Shown here piece after piece: positions 8,850 to 17,918 of a stretch of DNA of 64,000 nt. Positions within the stretch are counted from its first letter, which is position 1. Every line of letters starts with the position of its first letter. The notes under the pieces are model-generated. The model had not been told where the DNA came from and did no database searches. It saw only the letters and a list, made by a program, of their open reading frames with translations. The stretch comes from Nitrospinia bacterium (GTDB taxonomy: Bacteria; Nitrospinota; Nitrospinia; Nitrospinales; JAJDAT01). Where the stretch lies: positions 124,001-188,000 of the forward strand of contig JAJDAT010000015.1 in the NCBI GenBank assembly GCA_029261715.1, read 5' to 3'. The position numbers were made by a program, and so were the translations under genes.

Positions 8850-10415
8850 TCACATCCCCATCTTAAAGCTCAAATATTCGGCGACAACTTCTTTTACTTC
8901 TCGTTTTTTTTCATCTACCTCAAAGTTTAGTTGTGTCATTGCAGTAGCATCGATAACATTTTCTAAAAAAGACAACGCTTCTTTGAGTTCTGGAAATTTT
9001 TTGATAGTTTCATTTCGAATAACCGGAGCTGCGTAATAAGGAGGGAAAAAATGTTTATCGTCTTTAAGGGAAACTAATTGATAAGCAGGTATACGACCGT
9101 CTGTCGAAAAACCATCAATAACATCAACTTCACCTCTAGATATCGCTAGATAAGTTAAGCTTGGGTCAAGGTCTTTGACGTTTCGAAATTCAATACCATA
9201 CTCATTTTTTAAGTTTCTATATCCGTCTGGCCTTTCTTGGAATTCTGGCGAAAATCCTGCCACTAAATTCGAAGCTGAAGAGCTCAAATCGGAAATGCTC
9301 TTCCAATTATTCTTTCTTGCGTCTTCTTTACGAACCGTAAGCGTGTAAGTATTATTAAAACCAAAAGGTTTTAACCAAATTAGATTAAACCTTTCGCGAT
9401 AAAGCTTTGCCGTCAAAATGTAAGCCTGATCCGGATTCGAAATAACCTTCTCATTTAAGACCGCAACCAACCCCGTCCCTGTATATTCGGCATATAAATC
9501 AATTTCCCCTTGCTTTAACGCTTCATGACATATTAGCGTGCCTCCCAAGTTAAATTTTCTTTCTACGTGAAGGTTGGTTTTCTTTTCTATTACTTGCGCC
9601 ATTAATTCTCCTAAAATATGCTGCTCTGTAAAATTTTTAGAAGCGATTTGAACAACGCCATTTTTATTCTCGGAGGTTTGTTTTGAGGCATTTGAAGAAT
9701 TAAATACGATCCCAATTAACATAAAGACTAGAATTAAAATTGCAGCTACTTTTTGAAACTTAAATATCGAATCTAACTTTTTCTTTGGTTGAAATGATTT
9801 TTCTAATGTACTTAATACAAAATCCACGATCAAAGCTAATATGGCCGACGGAATTGCCCCCAAACAAATCAATCGCGTATTTGAAAGAGCAAGACCTCGA
9901 TTAATGAACTCTCCCAAACCACCTGCCCCAATAAAAGCGGACAAAGTCGCAATACCAACACCTACGACTGCCGCTGTTCGGATACCTGCCATAATTACCG
10001 GGACAGCAATAGGTATTCTTACTAATCTTATTTCCTGCCAATTTGTCATTCCCAACCCAATTGCAGCTTCGAGAGTCTCTTTGGGAATGGATCGAAGCCC
10101 TACAAGCGTATTTCGAACTATTGGGAGCAGAGCATAAAGGATAAGGGCCGTTAATGCTGGTAACACTCCTATCTTCTGAAATAAAACTAAAAGAATTACC
10201 AGTATGGCGAGGCTTGGAATCGTTTGTAAAATACTAACAGTCGCAAGAAGCAAACCGCTTAGTTTTGAACTGCGAAAAGTTAGAATCCCAAGAGAAACGC
10301 CAAGGAAAGCAGCTATTCCCGTAGATATCCCCATTAAAAAAAGATGTTCATAGGTCCTTTGCCAAAGTTCGGGAAGTCGCTCTAAGAAATAATCCACTAA
10401 CGAAGATTCAAACAT
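8850..10415 (-). CDS. Fused ABC permease and substrate-binding protein, betaine/choline (OpuC/ProWX) type
   Basis: Residues of about 15-215 form a binding-protein-dependent permease domain; the coupling-loop region reads EAAIGLGMTNWQEIRLVRIPIAVPVIMAG. After another membrane helix near 223-240, residues 250-521 form an OpuAC/ProX-type substrate-binding domain (VQIASKNFTEQHILGELMAQVIE, YAEYTGTGLVAVL, DVIDGFSTDGRI). Fusion of permease and binding protein is known in the OpuC/choline-type quaternary-amine importers. The gene starts within the stop codon of the ATPase gene (TAATG), so the pair is translationally coupled. The role is uptake of a compatible solute such as glycine betaine, choline or carnitine; the exact ligand is uncertain. 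Confidence 0.9.
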   Translation of the reverse strand: MFESSLVDYFLERLPELWQRTYEHLFLMGISTGIAAFLGVSLGILTFRSSKLSGLLLATVSILQTIPSLAILVILLVLFQKIGVLPALTALILYALLPIVRNTLVGLRSIPKETLEAAIGLGMTNWQEIRLVRIPIAVPVIMAGIRTAAVVGVGIATLSAFIGAGGLGEFINRGLALSNTRLICLGAIPSAILALIVDFVLSTLEKSFQPKKKLDSIFKFQKVAAILILVFMLIGIVFNSSNASKQTSENKNGVVQIASKNFTEQHILGELMAQVIEKKTNLHVERKFNLGGTLICHEALKQGEIDLYAEYTGTGLVAVLNEKVISNPDQAYILTAKLYRERFNLIWLKPFGFNNTYTLTVRKEDARKNNWKSISDLSSSASNLVAGFSPEFQERPDGYRNLKNEYGIEFRNVKDLDPSLTYLAISRGEVDVIDGFSTDGRIPAYQLVSLKDDKHFFPPYYAAPVIRNETIKKFPELKEALSFLENVIDATAMTQLNFEVDEKKREVKEVVAEYLSFKMGM

Positions 10416-11167
10416 TAAAGATAATCCTTAAAAATGGACAGTTGTTTAGCTGTTTTGGCAAAAAGGCTTTTTACAAAATCCGTTTTTGGATTTTCAAACA
10501 AATCGTTTTTTGTTCCAATTTGTTCAAGGCGTCCATCATGAAGAACGGCAATACGATCGCTTAAAACCAAGGCTTCCACAATATCGTGAGTCACAAAAAC
10601 TACGGTTTTACCTAACCGTTGTTTTAGTTCCAAAAACTCACGTTGCAATATATCCCGGGTGATTGCATCTAGCGCCCCAAAAGGTTCATCCATTAAGAGA
10701 TAGGAGGGGTCTGCCGCTAAAGCTCTAGCAACGCCTACACGCTGCTGCTGTCCACCAGAAAGTTCGTCCGGAAACTTTTTTTTAGAGCTTGAGGGTAAAC
10801 GAACCAGTTCTAAAAGTTCCTTACATCTAATTTCTAACTTTTCTCGCGACCAATTTAAAAGACGAGGCACTATCGTAATATTTTCTTCGACAGTCATATG
10901 GGGAAGAAGGCCAACTCCCTGGACGACATAACCTATTGAACGCCTGAGAACTATAGGATCTTTATTATTTAAATCTTTACCTTCGAACAATATCTTTCCA
11001 GCAGTCGGTTCAACCAAACGATTTATCATTCTTAGGGCTGTAGACTTACCTGAACCGGAAGATCCCAATAGAACTAAGATTTCTCCTTCGATAACTTCGA
11101 GAGAAAAATTATCCAAAGCCTTTGAAACGCCGTCATAAGTTTTAGAGACAGAATCGAAAACAATCAT
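10415..11167 (-). CDS. ABC transporter ATPase for quaternary-amine uptake (ProV/OpuCA-like)
   Basis: This 250-residue ATP-binding subunit powers the importer encoded directly downstream. Visible motifs are Walker A GSSGSGKST (near residue 37), Q-loop VVQGVGLLPHMTVEEN, signature LSGGQQQRVGVARALA, Walker B YLLMDEPFGALD and the H-loop VFVTHDIVEAL. The YVVQGVGLLPHMTV wording is typical of the OpuCA/ProV branch. It lacks the C-terminal CBS domains used by some OpuCA/ProV proteins to sense ionic strength, so regulation must differ. It is the first gene of a two-gene leftward operon. Confidence 0.92.
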   Translation of the reverse strand: MIVFDSVSKTYDGVSKALDNFSLEVIEGEILVLLGSSGSGKSTALRMINRLVEPTAGKILFEGKDLNNKDPIVLRRSIGYVVQGVGLLPHMTVEENITIVPRLLNWSREKLEIRCKELLELVRLPSSSKKKFPDELSGGQQQRVGVARALAADPSYLLMDEPFGALDAITRDILQREFLELKQRLGKTVVFVTHDIVEALVLSDRIAVLHDGRLEQIGTKNDLFENPKTDFVKSLFAKTAKQLSIFKDYL

Positions 11168-11388
11168 TTGTTTCTAAACAACCATATAATTGGTAGAACC
11201 TTAGAAATTAACATTTTGTCTAATTCGCCATCGCATAGATTTTTAATTTTTGAAAATCTATTTAAGATTAAAATTATTTAAGCAAACAGGTGAAATTAAT
11301 TATAAAACTAAATCGAAAAAGATTACCCATTTTGAGGTATCCTTATCAAGTTTAGCGTTTAGGCAACCTTTAGCAATCCTCTTATTTA

Positions 11389-12699
11389 ATGCAAAAAATA
11401 TTAAAAACAAAAGCTGTCGCTTGTTTTCTAATTATAACGATAGCATTGATAATAATCGAAGTTGGTTCTTTTTCTTTCTTCTACATTAAGTATGGAAAGT
11501 CTATTCCAAAAGAAGAAATTCATAAAACGCTTCTCCCTTCAAACGAGACTATCCAAACTGCGGAAGTAGAAGACCCTCCTCCCACTTTAATGAAAGATCA
11601 TGTTTTACATCCTTATCTAGGATATGTGCGCAACTATAAAAAATCACAGCACATTTTTGACGAAAAAGTTGTCAAAATCCCAGTTAATCCACATGGTTTT
11701 TTTGGCATTTCCCCCTTGGAAAAGAAGAATAAAGACGAAATCCATATAGCTCTTATGGGCGGCTCTGTCGCTACTCAATTGTTTCTATACTCGAAAGATC
11801 AATTAATTAAAAAACTTAAAGAAAGCGCATTTTTTAAAAACAAAAAACTCAAAATCATTTCCATGGCTTTGGGAGGAATGAAACAACCTCAACAATTGTT
11901 AGCTTTAAATCTATTTTTAACTCTTGGAGGGAAATTTGATATTGTAATTAATTTGGATGGTTTTAATGAAATCGCTTTACCGTATTTAGAAAACATTCCA
12001 GTTAACGTTTATCCTTTTTATCCAAGGTTTTGGCATTTCTATGCAGCTAAAGCTATAGATACAGATGTGGCCGGAATGATTGGAAAAGGAGTGTTGATAA
12101 AAGAAGAAAGAGAATATTGGAGAAAAGTTTTCTCTTGGGGCTCATTGAAACATAGCTCTTTTTTCTTAACAGTTTGGTACGCCCTCAATAAACAGAAACA
12201 AAACGAATTCACAAAAATTCACAACCAAATTAGAGAGTCTTTAAAACTTCGACTAAAATCACCTCAACAAACTGGACCTGAATATACTTTTGATTCTCCA
12301 GATTCTTTATTCAAAGATTCAGCAGATGTTTGGAAAAATTCTTCCCTTCAAATGTCAAAAATATCCAAATCCAACGACATTAAATATTTCCACTTCTTAC
12401 AACCTAATCAATATTTGAAAAACTCAAAGGTTTTTACTGAGGAAGAAAAAAAGACCGCATTAGCTGGCGAATCCCAGCCTTTTGCCAAAGCTGTGAGGAA
12501 GGGCTATCCATTCTTAATGGAAGCTGGGCAGAGTTTAAAAAACTCTGGAATTCAGTTTGAAGATTTAACCGCTCTTTTTAAAAAAGAAACTCAAACTATC
12601 TACAAAGATTTTTGTTGTCATTATAATCAATATGGCAACGATTTACTTGCAACCAAGATTGCTAACGTTATTAGCAACCACAATTTTAATGAGAATTAA
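11389..12699 (+). CDS. Membrane-anchored SGNH/GDSL-hydrolase-like protein
   Basis: This 436-residue protein has an N-terminal membrane anchor (residues 8-30) and an extracytoplasmic domain. The SGNH blocks are present in altered form: IALMGGSVATQLF for the nucleophile serine block, SMALGGMKQPQQLLAL for block II, VINLDGFNEI for block III and DFCCHYNQYGNDLLA for the C-terminal histidine block. Such anchored SGNH proteins are often O-acetyl esterases or transferases acting on surface polysaccharides. A related gene begins at 63654. The gene ends one base before the convergent neighbour ends. The exact substrate is unknown. Confidence 0.7.
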   Translation: MQKILKTKAVACFLIITIALIIIEVGSFSFFYIKYGKSIPKEEIHKTLLPSNETIQTAEVEDPPPTLMKDHVLHPYLGYVRNYKKSQHIFDEKVVKIPVNPHGFFGISPLEKKNKDEIHIALMGGSVATQLFLYSKDQLIKKLKESAFFKNKKLKIISMALGGMKQPQQLLALNLFLTLGGKFDIVINLDGFNEIALPYLENIPVNVYPFYPRFWHFYAAKAIDTDVAGMIGKGVLIKEEREYWRKVFSWGSLKHSSFFLTVWYALNKQKQNEFTKIHNQIRESLKLRLKSPQQTGPEYTFDSPDSLFKDSADVWKNSSLQMSKISKSNDIKYFHFLQPNQYLKNSKVFTEEEKKTALAGESQPFAKAVRKGYPFLMEAGQSLKNSGIQFEDLTALFKKETQTIYKDFCCHYNQYGNDLLATKIANVISNHNFNEN

Positions 12700-13797
12700 T
12701 TACCCGCGATCGGCTTCCTGGACTTCGCTAAGGACCGCCTGCCCCGCTCTGGAACTAATAAATTTTTGTTGATCGTATCCTAATAACATTTCCCAAGCAA
12801 AATCTTTATAATTATCGATTAATGGAATCGCAACATCATTGAGCATCCACTGTCCATGCATTTTATCTACTTTAATATGTAGATCCCAATATCCTTGAGC
12901 TTTCTCGGATAGATTCAATCGCTCGGCACAGGAGCTATAATTATTAAATGAATATGGCACCGAAATCTCTGTATATAGTAGACCGCCTATATAACGTAAA
13001 AAATGACGGTTGCGGTCACAAAGATAAAAACTATGATTGATGTTCGCTAAAACCTGCCACGGAACTGAATAAAAATAGGTTTCAGGTTTTGTTTCCATTC
13101 CTAACTCCACAAGCATTTCCGAGAAATAGAAGGAATGTTTCCGCTGCAACCGACCCGCTCCATATTCTTCAATCAACAAACGGGTGAGCATAGATTGCAC
13201 TTCATTACCAACTCCGCCTACCATGCGAGATAGCTGGCTCGCTTCAACCAAACCGTCTAAGGAAGAAATAGCTAGTAAACAACGGTATCCTTTTTCGGTC
13301 ATGTTATTCTTAAAATAAGAATCAGTTTCAGTCGGCTCAGGCTCCAGATCTGCTTCCGCGCGTTTCTTCAGTCCATTTTCTATATTTTCTTCCTTCAAAC
13401 CATTTGCTTGCAATTGTTCTTTCTCCCACTCCTGCCAAGCAAACTCAATTCTATTTCTTATACCAGCCAAATAGGGAGAACATTCGTTATCATAATTGGA
13501 CAAATTGTCATACCAAAACAGTTTCATCCTATTAATACGATAAAGAATTCTTTGTAGAAAAAGATGAGAATGATGCGAATCGCTCTCGCTTTCATAGGCA
13601 TCCGCTACCGCTTCTTCAATAGCTATTTCTAAAGCTTCGGTTAAAGAAGGATTCTCTCTAATCTGTTCGTCGAGATTATTGAGATTTAATAATTGGACAA
13701 ACTGACCTTCAACTTCGTCAAGATCATGTTCCGCAAGATCAAGACCAATTTCGAAATCAGATAAAAAGTTAAGTTCAGAGATATTTTTATTTTGCAT
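12700..13797 (-). CDS. Haem-oxygenase-like diiron oxidase (HDO) family candidate
   Basis: This 365-residue cytoplasmic helical protein carries the ligand pattern of iron-containing redox enzymes with a haem-oxygenase fold. Glu211 and His221 lie in IEEYGAGRLQRKH, Glu277 in LLYTEIS, and His307, Asp311 and His314 in DLHIKVDKMH. That six-residue set (E, H, E, H, D, H) is typical of HDO enzymes, which activate O2 on amino-acid-like or fatty-acid-like substrates. The first 165 residues are acidic and less recognisable. It is divergently transcribed from egtD across a 154-base gap, suggesting a shared promoter region and perhaps a shared pathway. The substrate is unknown. Confidence 0.75.
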   Translation of the reverse strand: MQNKNISELNFLSDFEIGLDLAEHDLDEVEGQFVQLLNLNNLDEQIRENPSLTEALEIAIEEAVADAYESESDSHHSHLFLQRILYRINRMKLFWYDNLSNYDNECSPYLAGIRNRIEFAWQEWEKEQLQANGLKEENIENGLKKRAEADLEPEPTETDSYFKNNMTEKGYRCLLAISSLDGLVEASQLSRMVGGVGNEVQSMLTRLLIEEYGAGRLQRKHSFYFSEMLVELGMETKPETYFYSVPWQVLANINHSFYLCDRNRHFLRYIGGLLYTEISVPYSFNNYSSCAERLNLSEKAQGYWDLHIKVDKMHGQWMLNDVAIPLIDNYKDFAWEMLLGYDQQKFISSRAGQAVLSEVQEADRG

Positions 13798-13951
13798 GAT
13801 GGACTACAGCGCTTTAAGGTAAATAAAAAATATAATATTAAGTCCACGACTCTTTGATAGGGCGTAAAACGACCTTTATTGCGGTCTTGGAACTGAAAAG
13901 TGTGCTCAAGTTTAACATGCTTTAACAAATATTTCAAAATTCGGAATTCCA

Positions 13952-14947
13952 ATGGATATTAAATTTACAGACCTTTGCTTAAAAAACCCCGAAAATTCAA
14001 CCTTAACTCAATTTGCAGAGGAAATTGATAAAGGCTTGTCTCTAGAAAACAAACGCCTTCCATCTTGGCTAATCTACGATAATGAAGGTAGTGTTCTGTT
14101 TCAAGAAATAAACAGTCTTGAAGGATATCATCCAACTTATTGCGAAACAGAGATATTTCATGCACATAAAGAAGACATTGCTAAACTGATATCGAATCAA
14201 CCGTTCAACTTGATTGAATTAGGCGCAGGAGATGGACGAAAAACAACTATATTGCTGAATTATTTTATCGAAAAGAAATTAGACATAAACTATATCCCGA
14301 TAGATGTATCGGAAGGAGCAATAAGAAACCTATCTAATTCTTTAAAAGATCGATTTGAAAACGATTCCCTAAACTTTCATGGTTTGACTGCCGACTATTT
14401 TCAAGGAATCAATTGGCTAAACGAAAACAGCTCTCAACGTAATTTGGTTTTCTTTTTAGGCTCTAGTATTGGTAATTTTGATATTATTTCCGCTCAGAGA
14501 TTTTTGAAACACTTAAAAGACTCTTTGAGCGAAAACGATCTTGTATTAATCGGTTTCGACCTAATGAAAGACCCAAAGTTATTACACGCAGCTTATAACG
14601 ATCCGCAAGGAGTATTTCAAAAGTTTAATCTTCATTTATTAGATCGCATTAATGAAGAACTTGGAGGAAACTTTAATACAAATAAATTTATTCAGTCAGG
14701 GACTTATAACGCTAAATCACGCGCAGTGGAAAGTTTTATATATAGTGTCGAAGAACAAACCGTTAGATTGAACTCTTTAGATAAGGAATTTCATTTCGAT
14801 TTATGGGAAGGGATGCAAACAGAGCATTCTTACAAATATACGATTCCAATTATTGAAAAACTAGCTGAGGGTTCTGGTTTTGAAATTGTTAACCACTTCT
14901 TCGACCAAAATCATTACTTTGTCGACTCTTTATGGAAACTTAAATAA
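13952..14947 (+). CDS. egtD: L-histidine N-alpha-methyltransferase (EgtD-like), ergothioneine pathway
   Basis: This 331-residue SAM-dependent enzyme would trimethylate histidine to hercynine, the first step of ergothioneine synthesis. It shows the EgtD signatures LPSWLIYDNEGSVLFQEI, YHPTYCETEI, the SAM motif LIELGAGDGRKT (residues 88-99), FLGSSIGNF with Asn175, YNDPQG with Tyr215, and the histidine-selecting Glu291 and Ser293 in TEHSYKY. Length matches the family. No egtB, egtC or egtE lies in the window, so either the rest of the pathway is elsewhere or the hercynine-like product has another use. The divergent neighbour is a candidate O2-activating enzyme. Confidence 0.88.
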   Translation: MDIKFTDLCLKNPENSTLTQFAEEIDKGLSLENKRLPSWLIYDNEGSVLFQEINSLEGYHPTYCETEIFHAHKEDIAKLISNQPFNLIELGAGDGRKTTILLNYFIEKKLDINYIPIDVSEGAIRNLSNSLKDRFENDSLNFHGLTADYFQGINWLNENSSQRNLVFFLGSSIGNFDIISAQRFLKHLKDSLSENDLVLIGFDLMKDPKLLHAAYNDPQGVFQKFNLHLLDRINEELGGNFNTNKFIQSGTYNAKSRAVESFIYSVEEQTVRLNSLDKEFHFDLWEGMQTEHSYKYTIPIIEKLAEGSGFEIVNHFFDQNHYFVDSLWKLK

Positions 14948-15002
14948 AACTCAGAAGAATTAAAATTAAGGGCGTTGCTTTGGGGGAGAGGAAAGAATAA
15001 AA

Positions 15003-15028
15003 AAACGGCGGGGAAAACCCCGCCGTTT
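15003..15028 (-). terminator. Rho-independent terminator of the cold-shock gene
   Basis: A perfect 11-bp GC-rich stem (AAACGGCGGGG / CCCCGCCGTTT) with an AAAA loop is followed on the - strand by a T run. It lies ten bases beyond the stop of the cold-shock gene. Confidence 0.9.
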
Positions 15029-15037
15029 AATATTTAT

Positions 15038-15238
15038 TTAAACAACCGTTACGTTAGAAGCCTGAGGACCTTTTTGTCCCATGGTTCTTTCAAATTCTAC
15101 GGCTTGACCTTCTTTTAGAGTCTTAAAGCCATCCCCACCGATGCTTGAGAAATGGACAAAACAATCTTCGCCTTCGCTAGATTCGATAAAGCCAAAACCT
15201 TTACTATCGTTAAACCATTTTACTGTTCCTGTAGCCAT
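15038..15238 (-). CDS. CspA-family cold-shock protein
   Basis: This 66-residue single OB-fold protein binds single-stranded nucleic acids as an RNA chaperone. It has the RNP-1 motif KGFGFIE and the RNP-2-like CFVHFSSI, starting [16 protein letters not shown] as in CspA proteins. The start has AGGAGA seven bases upstream. It is monocistronic, bounded by a strong terminator. The long AT-rich untranslated region upstream resembles the structured leaders of cold-shock mRNAs. Paralogue identity (CspA, CspE and so on) cannot be decided. Confidence 0.95.
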   Translation of the reverse strand: MATGTVKWFNDSKGFGFIESSEGEDCFVHFSSIGGDGFKTLKEGQAVEFERTMGQKGPQASNVTVV

Positions 15239-15716
15239 TATTTGATTCTCCTAAAATTTTTTGGGGGAAAATATATTTATTAAAAAGAAAGACAATCATC
15301 CCCAATTTGATTGGGCCTTAAAAATTTCCTAGTGAGATCTTTTAGGAGGAAAAAATAAAGATGGGCGGGTGGTCCTACCAAACAGCTTTTAATAATTCTT
15401 CGAAAAATTTTCTGCACAACAATATTTATAGACCATTTAAAAATTTACCTTTTAATTATAGCACTTTTTCAAATTATTTAGAATAAAAAGTAAAGAAATA
15501 GTTAAATCGGTCTTAAATCTTAGGGACAATAAATACCAAAAAAAAACTCAAATCTTAATATTCCGCTTTATTCTTTCTTATAATCTCTGGTAAATAGTTG
15601 AATTTTCTATTCTTTATCAACCAGCTTGCATTCTTAAGCCGAGGAAATAGTTTCATTTTTGATCTTTAAGCCTTAGCGCTGCAATCAAAAACCAACCATT
15701 TCAAAGTTTATTGAGA
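15239..15716. other. Leader/promoter region of the cold-shock gene with a possible small + strand ORF
   Basis: This 478-base gap should hold the promoter and leader of the leftward cold-shock gene. It contains a short inverted repeat (CCCAATTTGATTGGG, 15301-15315). On the + strand, AGGAGGA (15344-15350) precedes an ATG at 15361 that opens a 41-codon frame ending at 15486 (MGGWSYQTAFNNSSK...). The spacing of ten bases is slightly long and the peptide has no recognisable feature, so it may be chance. Confidence 0.35.
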
Positions 15717-16028
15717 TCATTTAATATCTTGACTAGAATAAAGTCGCACCGCTAATCCATTTACCCCCGACCTGACAACGTATCCTTTCAATAATATCTT
15801 GGAAGCTTCGTCGTTTAATTTATTCATGGTTTCGGGTGAAAACGCTAAATTAATTTGAACTTGAGAGTTTATGGTAAATAGTTTATTCGTAATAAAATAA
15901 ACTCCCAAAGAGTTTATATTGAGCGTATGAGCGTCAAAAACAACTTCCTTTTCTCCATCTACCGAAGAAATAGATGCCGGAAGACTTAAATTAAACCTTC
16001 GTTTCCCTCTTTTTTCTATAGTTTCCAT
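15717..16028 (-). CDS. Single-domain PilZ protein (cyclic-di-GMP binding candidate)
   Basis: This 103-residue cytoplasmic protein has both PilZ motifs. An Arg-rich N-terminal RxxxR-type box (RGKRRFNL, residues 7-14) is followed by the D/NxSxxG-type box TLNINSLGVYF. The length is a stand-alone PilZ domain with no effector attached. Such proteins act as cyclic-di-GMP receptors in motility, secretion or polysaccharide control. No GGDEF or EAL gene lies in the window, although YfiR proteins, classically linked to a diguanylate cyclase, occur at two sites. It is flanked on the upstream side by transposase remnants. Confidence 0.85.
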   Translation of the reverse strand: METIEKRGKRRFNLSLPASISSVDGEKEVVFDAHTLNINSLGVYFITNKLFTINSQVQINLAFSPETMNKLNDEASKILLKGYVVRSGVNGLAVRLYSSQDIK

Positions 16029-16084
16029 TTTTTGATTCTTAACTTTTCATTTTTGGACTTAGTTTAAAAATTTATTTGGGTTCC

Positions 16085-16261
16085 TTACTTCCCACTCTCC
16101 TGTGAGCGGCACTTCAAATAAGTATCTATCCAGTGTATTACCTCAGATTTTCTTAAGTGATTTTCGGAACAAATACTTGTTAAAGTTTCATGACCATTAA
16201 AAACTTTAAAAGCTATCTCCATTTTCCTTTTTTCTGTCAAAGTTTGGATCGGAGGTTTCAT
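16085..16261 (-). CDS. Short helix-turn-helix protein resembling a transposase OrfA N-terminus
   Basis: A 58-residue frame (MKPPIQTLTEKRKMEIAFKV...) is preceded by GAGGG five bases before the ATG. The sequence LTEKRKMEIAFKVFNGHET followed by LTSICSENHLRKSEVIHWI has the spacing and hydrophobic pattern of the helix-turn-helix that opens IS3-type OrfA and related transposase subunits. There is no partner OrfB, so it is either a fragment or a small DNA-binding protein left by an element. It sits between a decayed IS256-type transposase and the PilZ gene, on the same strand. Confidence 0.45.
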   Translation of the reverse strand: MKPPIQTLTEKRKMEIAFKVFNGHETLTSICSENHLRKSEVIHWIDTYLKCRSQESGK

Positions 16262-16570
16262 AAAATACCCTCAAGTTGTGTAAAAAAAACAACTGGTGAA
16301 GCTTGCTGCCTGGCTATTTCTCACCAATTAAATTGGCATAGTAATATTACTTACTACGTAATAATCTTAAACTATCGAGTATGTGCTTGAAATACCGCAA
16401 AAGTGGTATTTTGATCTAATTAAAATTTAATCGTCCTTGTTTTCAACACATTCAAATAAAAAATGAAACCCTATGAAGCCGCCCAAAATATAAAATCCAC
16501 TTTTACTAACTTAAAAAATTGACGAGAATTTACGAACTCCTTACCATAAAAATTATTCAAACTTTAAAGA
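16262..16570. other. Stretch with decayed transposase sequence
   Basis: This 309-base gap holds the out-of-frame remnant of the IS256-type transposase C-terminal part (16474-16503) and the Shine-Dalgarno of the short helix-turn-helix gene. Nothing else was recognised. Confidence 0.4.
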
Positions 16571-17380
16571 CTAACTATTTGCCATATTGCAAAACTTATC
16601 CCCTTCAGATAATCCTCCACGGTATACCTCATGCCACGCTTTCCAAAAACTTAATGAAGGATTCCCTATAATTAAATTTCTATCTATTTCTAACCCACGA
16701 CGACTTAGATTGGTTAAAACCTTCTTCCACGGTTGATAGTCGTAAAATGAATCAATTTGGAAGTCCAGCAACTCTTTATTATTATTTTCGTCCGCCCCGA
16801 TAATAACCAATATATGCTGAGAAGATTTTTCAAGTTTGGCTGGAGGATTAATAACTTCAATCCAATAATGTGAATATTTTTCAGACGAAAAACTTCTGGT
16901 CTCCCAAACCGCGAGTTCCTCTTTCCAAATATTTTTCAATCGAACACACATTGATTCTGGAAAACAAGAGGTATTCGAACCCGCTAATAATCTTAATGCC
17001 TCAAATAAGTTTCCTGATAACTTCCCTTGTAAATAATACCAAGGGAACAATTCTGTGAGTTCATTTGTTCTTTTTAAGTAACCAGGAATGACCTTTGATT
17101 TAAAGTTGATACCTGTGCGATTTCGATCTCTTACCCGAGGAACCCTAATCAAAATTTCACCAATACCAGTATGAATTTTTCTCTGAGGTAAATAGCCGTT
17201 TCGGACAACGCTTGGTCGTCCCCAATTATCCAGAACATTTCGATATTGCAGTAAAAAATATTCTAATTCGACATTCATAACTTTGTTCAACAAACGATCC
17301 GCCCCTTCGCGAAGAACTTCAGTCAAAATACAATTATTTTTCATTTTTTTTGGAAACGAAATGATATTGTCCTTTTTCAT
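16571..17380 (-). pseudogene. Decayed IS256/Mutator-family transposase, catalytic residues lost
   Basis: The 269-residue frame matches the N-terminal two-thirds of IS256-type transposases: MNVELEYFLLQYR, NGYLPQRKIHTGIGEILIRVPRVRDRN, then the catalytic core. The motif normally WLDG has become YWIEV, and the second catalytic aspartate (normally GDG) reads IIGNPSLSFWKAWHEVY. Both active-site Asp residues are therefore replaced. The product stops early (IS256 members have about 400 residues). A further decayed piece resembling the next family motif (KVDFIFWAAS, 16474-16503) lies downstream, out of frame with it. No terminal inverted repeats were recognised. It is a dead element, though the long intact frame leaves domestication possible. 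Confidence 0.7.
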
Positions 17381-17471
17381 AATTCAGCTTTTATTTTGAG
17401 TTTTAGATTTAACTATCAACTATTTCTCGCTTCAAAAAAACCAAGCCTTATAAATTTTAGGCAATTTCAAT

Positions 17472-17918
17472 TTATATTAGTTTTATACTTTGCCCAGCGC
17501 TAGTAACTGAAATTTCCCCTCCCCAACGACAGGACAACTTACACCCCATATGGACAGCAGGAACATTATCAACTAGAGTATCTGGAGAACCTGAAACCCA
17601 AGCATCTGTATTAGACATGCAAGGGGTGGGCGTTAAAACTCCCATGGCTCCCGCAGTTGACGCCACCACAGCAGGATTACCTATTGAAGTACACATTCCA
17701 AAGGAATGAATATTAACAAAAGGCTTACCATCCAAAATATTAGCTGGAGATCGACCACCAGACTCAGCGTTAACTTCCGCAATATTATTCTGAACCTCAA
17801 CGGGAGCATTATAATTAGTCGATTGCACTAAGCTTTTTTTGGGCAGTATTCTTAAAGAACTTTGGGATGTACCTCTACTACAATGTAGAGTAGCTCCATC
17901 TACTACAAGTAAATCCAT
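17472..17918 (-). CDS. PAAR-like DUF4280 protein
   Basis: This 148-residue protein matches the DUF4280 (PAAR-like) pattern: LVVDGATLHCSRGTSQSSLRILP at the start, then FVNIHSFGMCTSIGNP, GVLTPTPCMSNTDAWVSGSP, and a final KLSCRWGGEISVTSAGQ. PAAR-like proteins cap the spike of contractile injection systems such as type VI secretion, and usually sit beside toxin or VgrG genes. Here no injection-system gene is in the window. The ATG at 17918 is chosen over a GTG four codons upstream because GGAGG lies five bases before it. It lies next to transposase remnants, which fits acquisition by transfer. Confidence 0.85.
   Translation of the reverse strand: MDLLVVDGATLHCSRGTSQSSLRILPKKSLVQSTNYNAPVEVQNNIAEVNAESGGRSPANILDGKPFVNIHSFGMCTSIGNPAVVASTAGAMGVLTPTPCMSNTDAWVSGSPDTLVDNVPAVHMGCKLSCRWGGEISVTSAGQSIKLI

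Noticed and set aside
16190-16390. 66-codon frame on the + strand.
   Set aside because: It overlaps the - strand HTH-like frame and has no Shine-Dalgarno; the peptide looks random.
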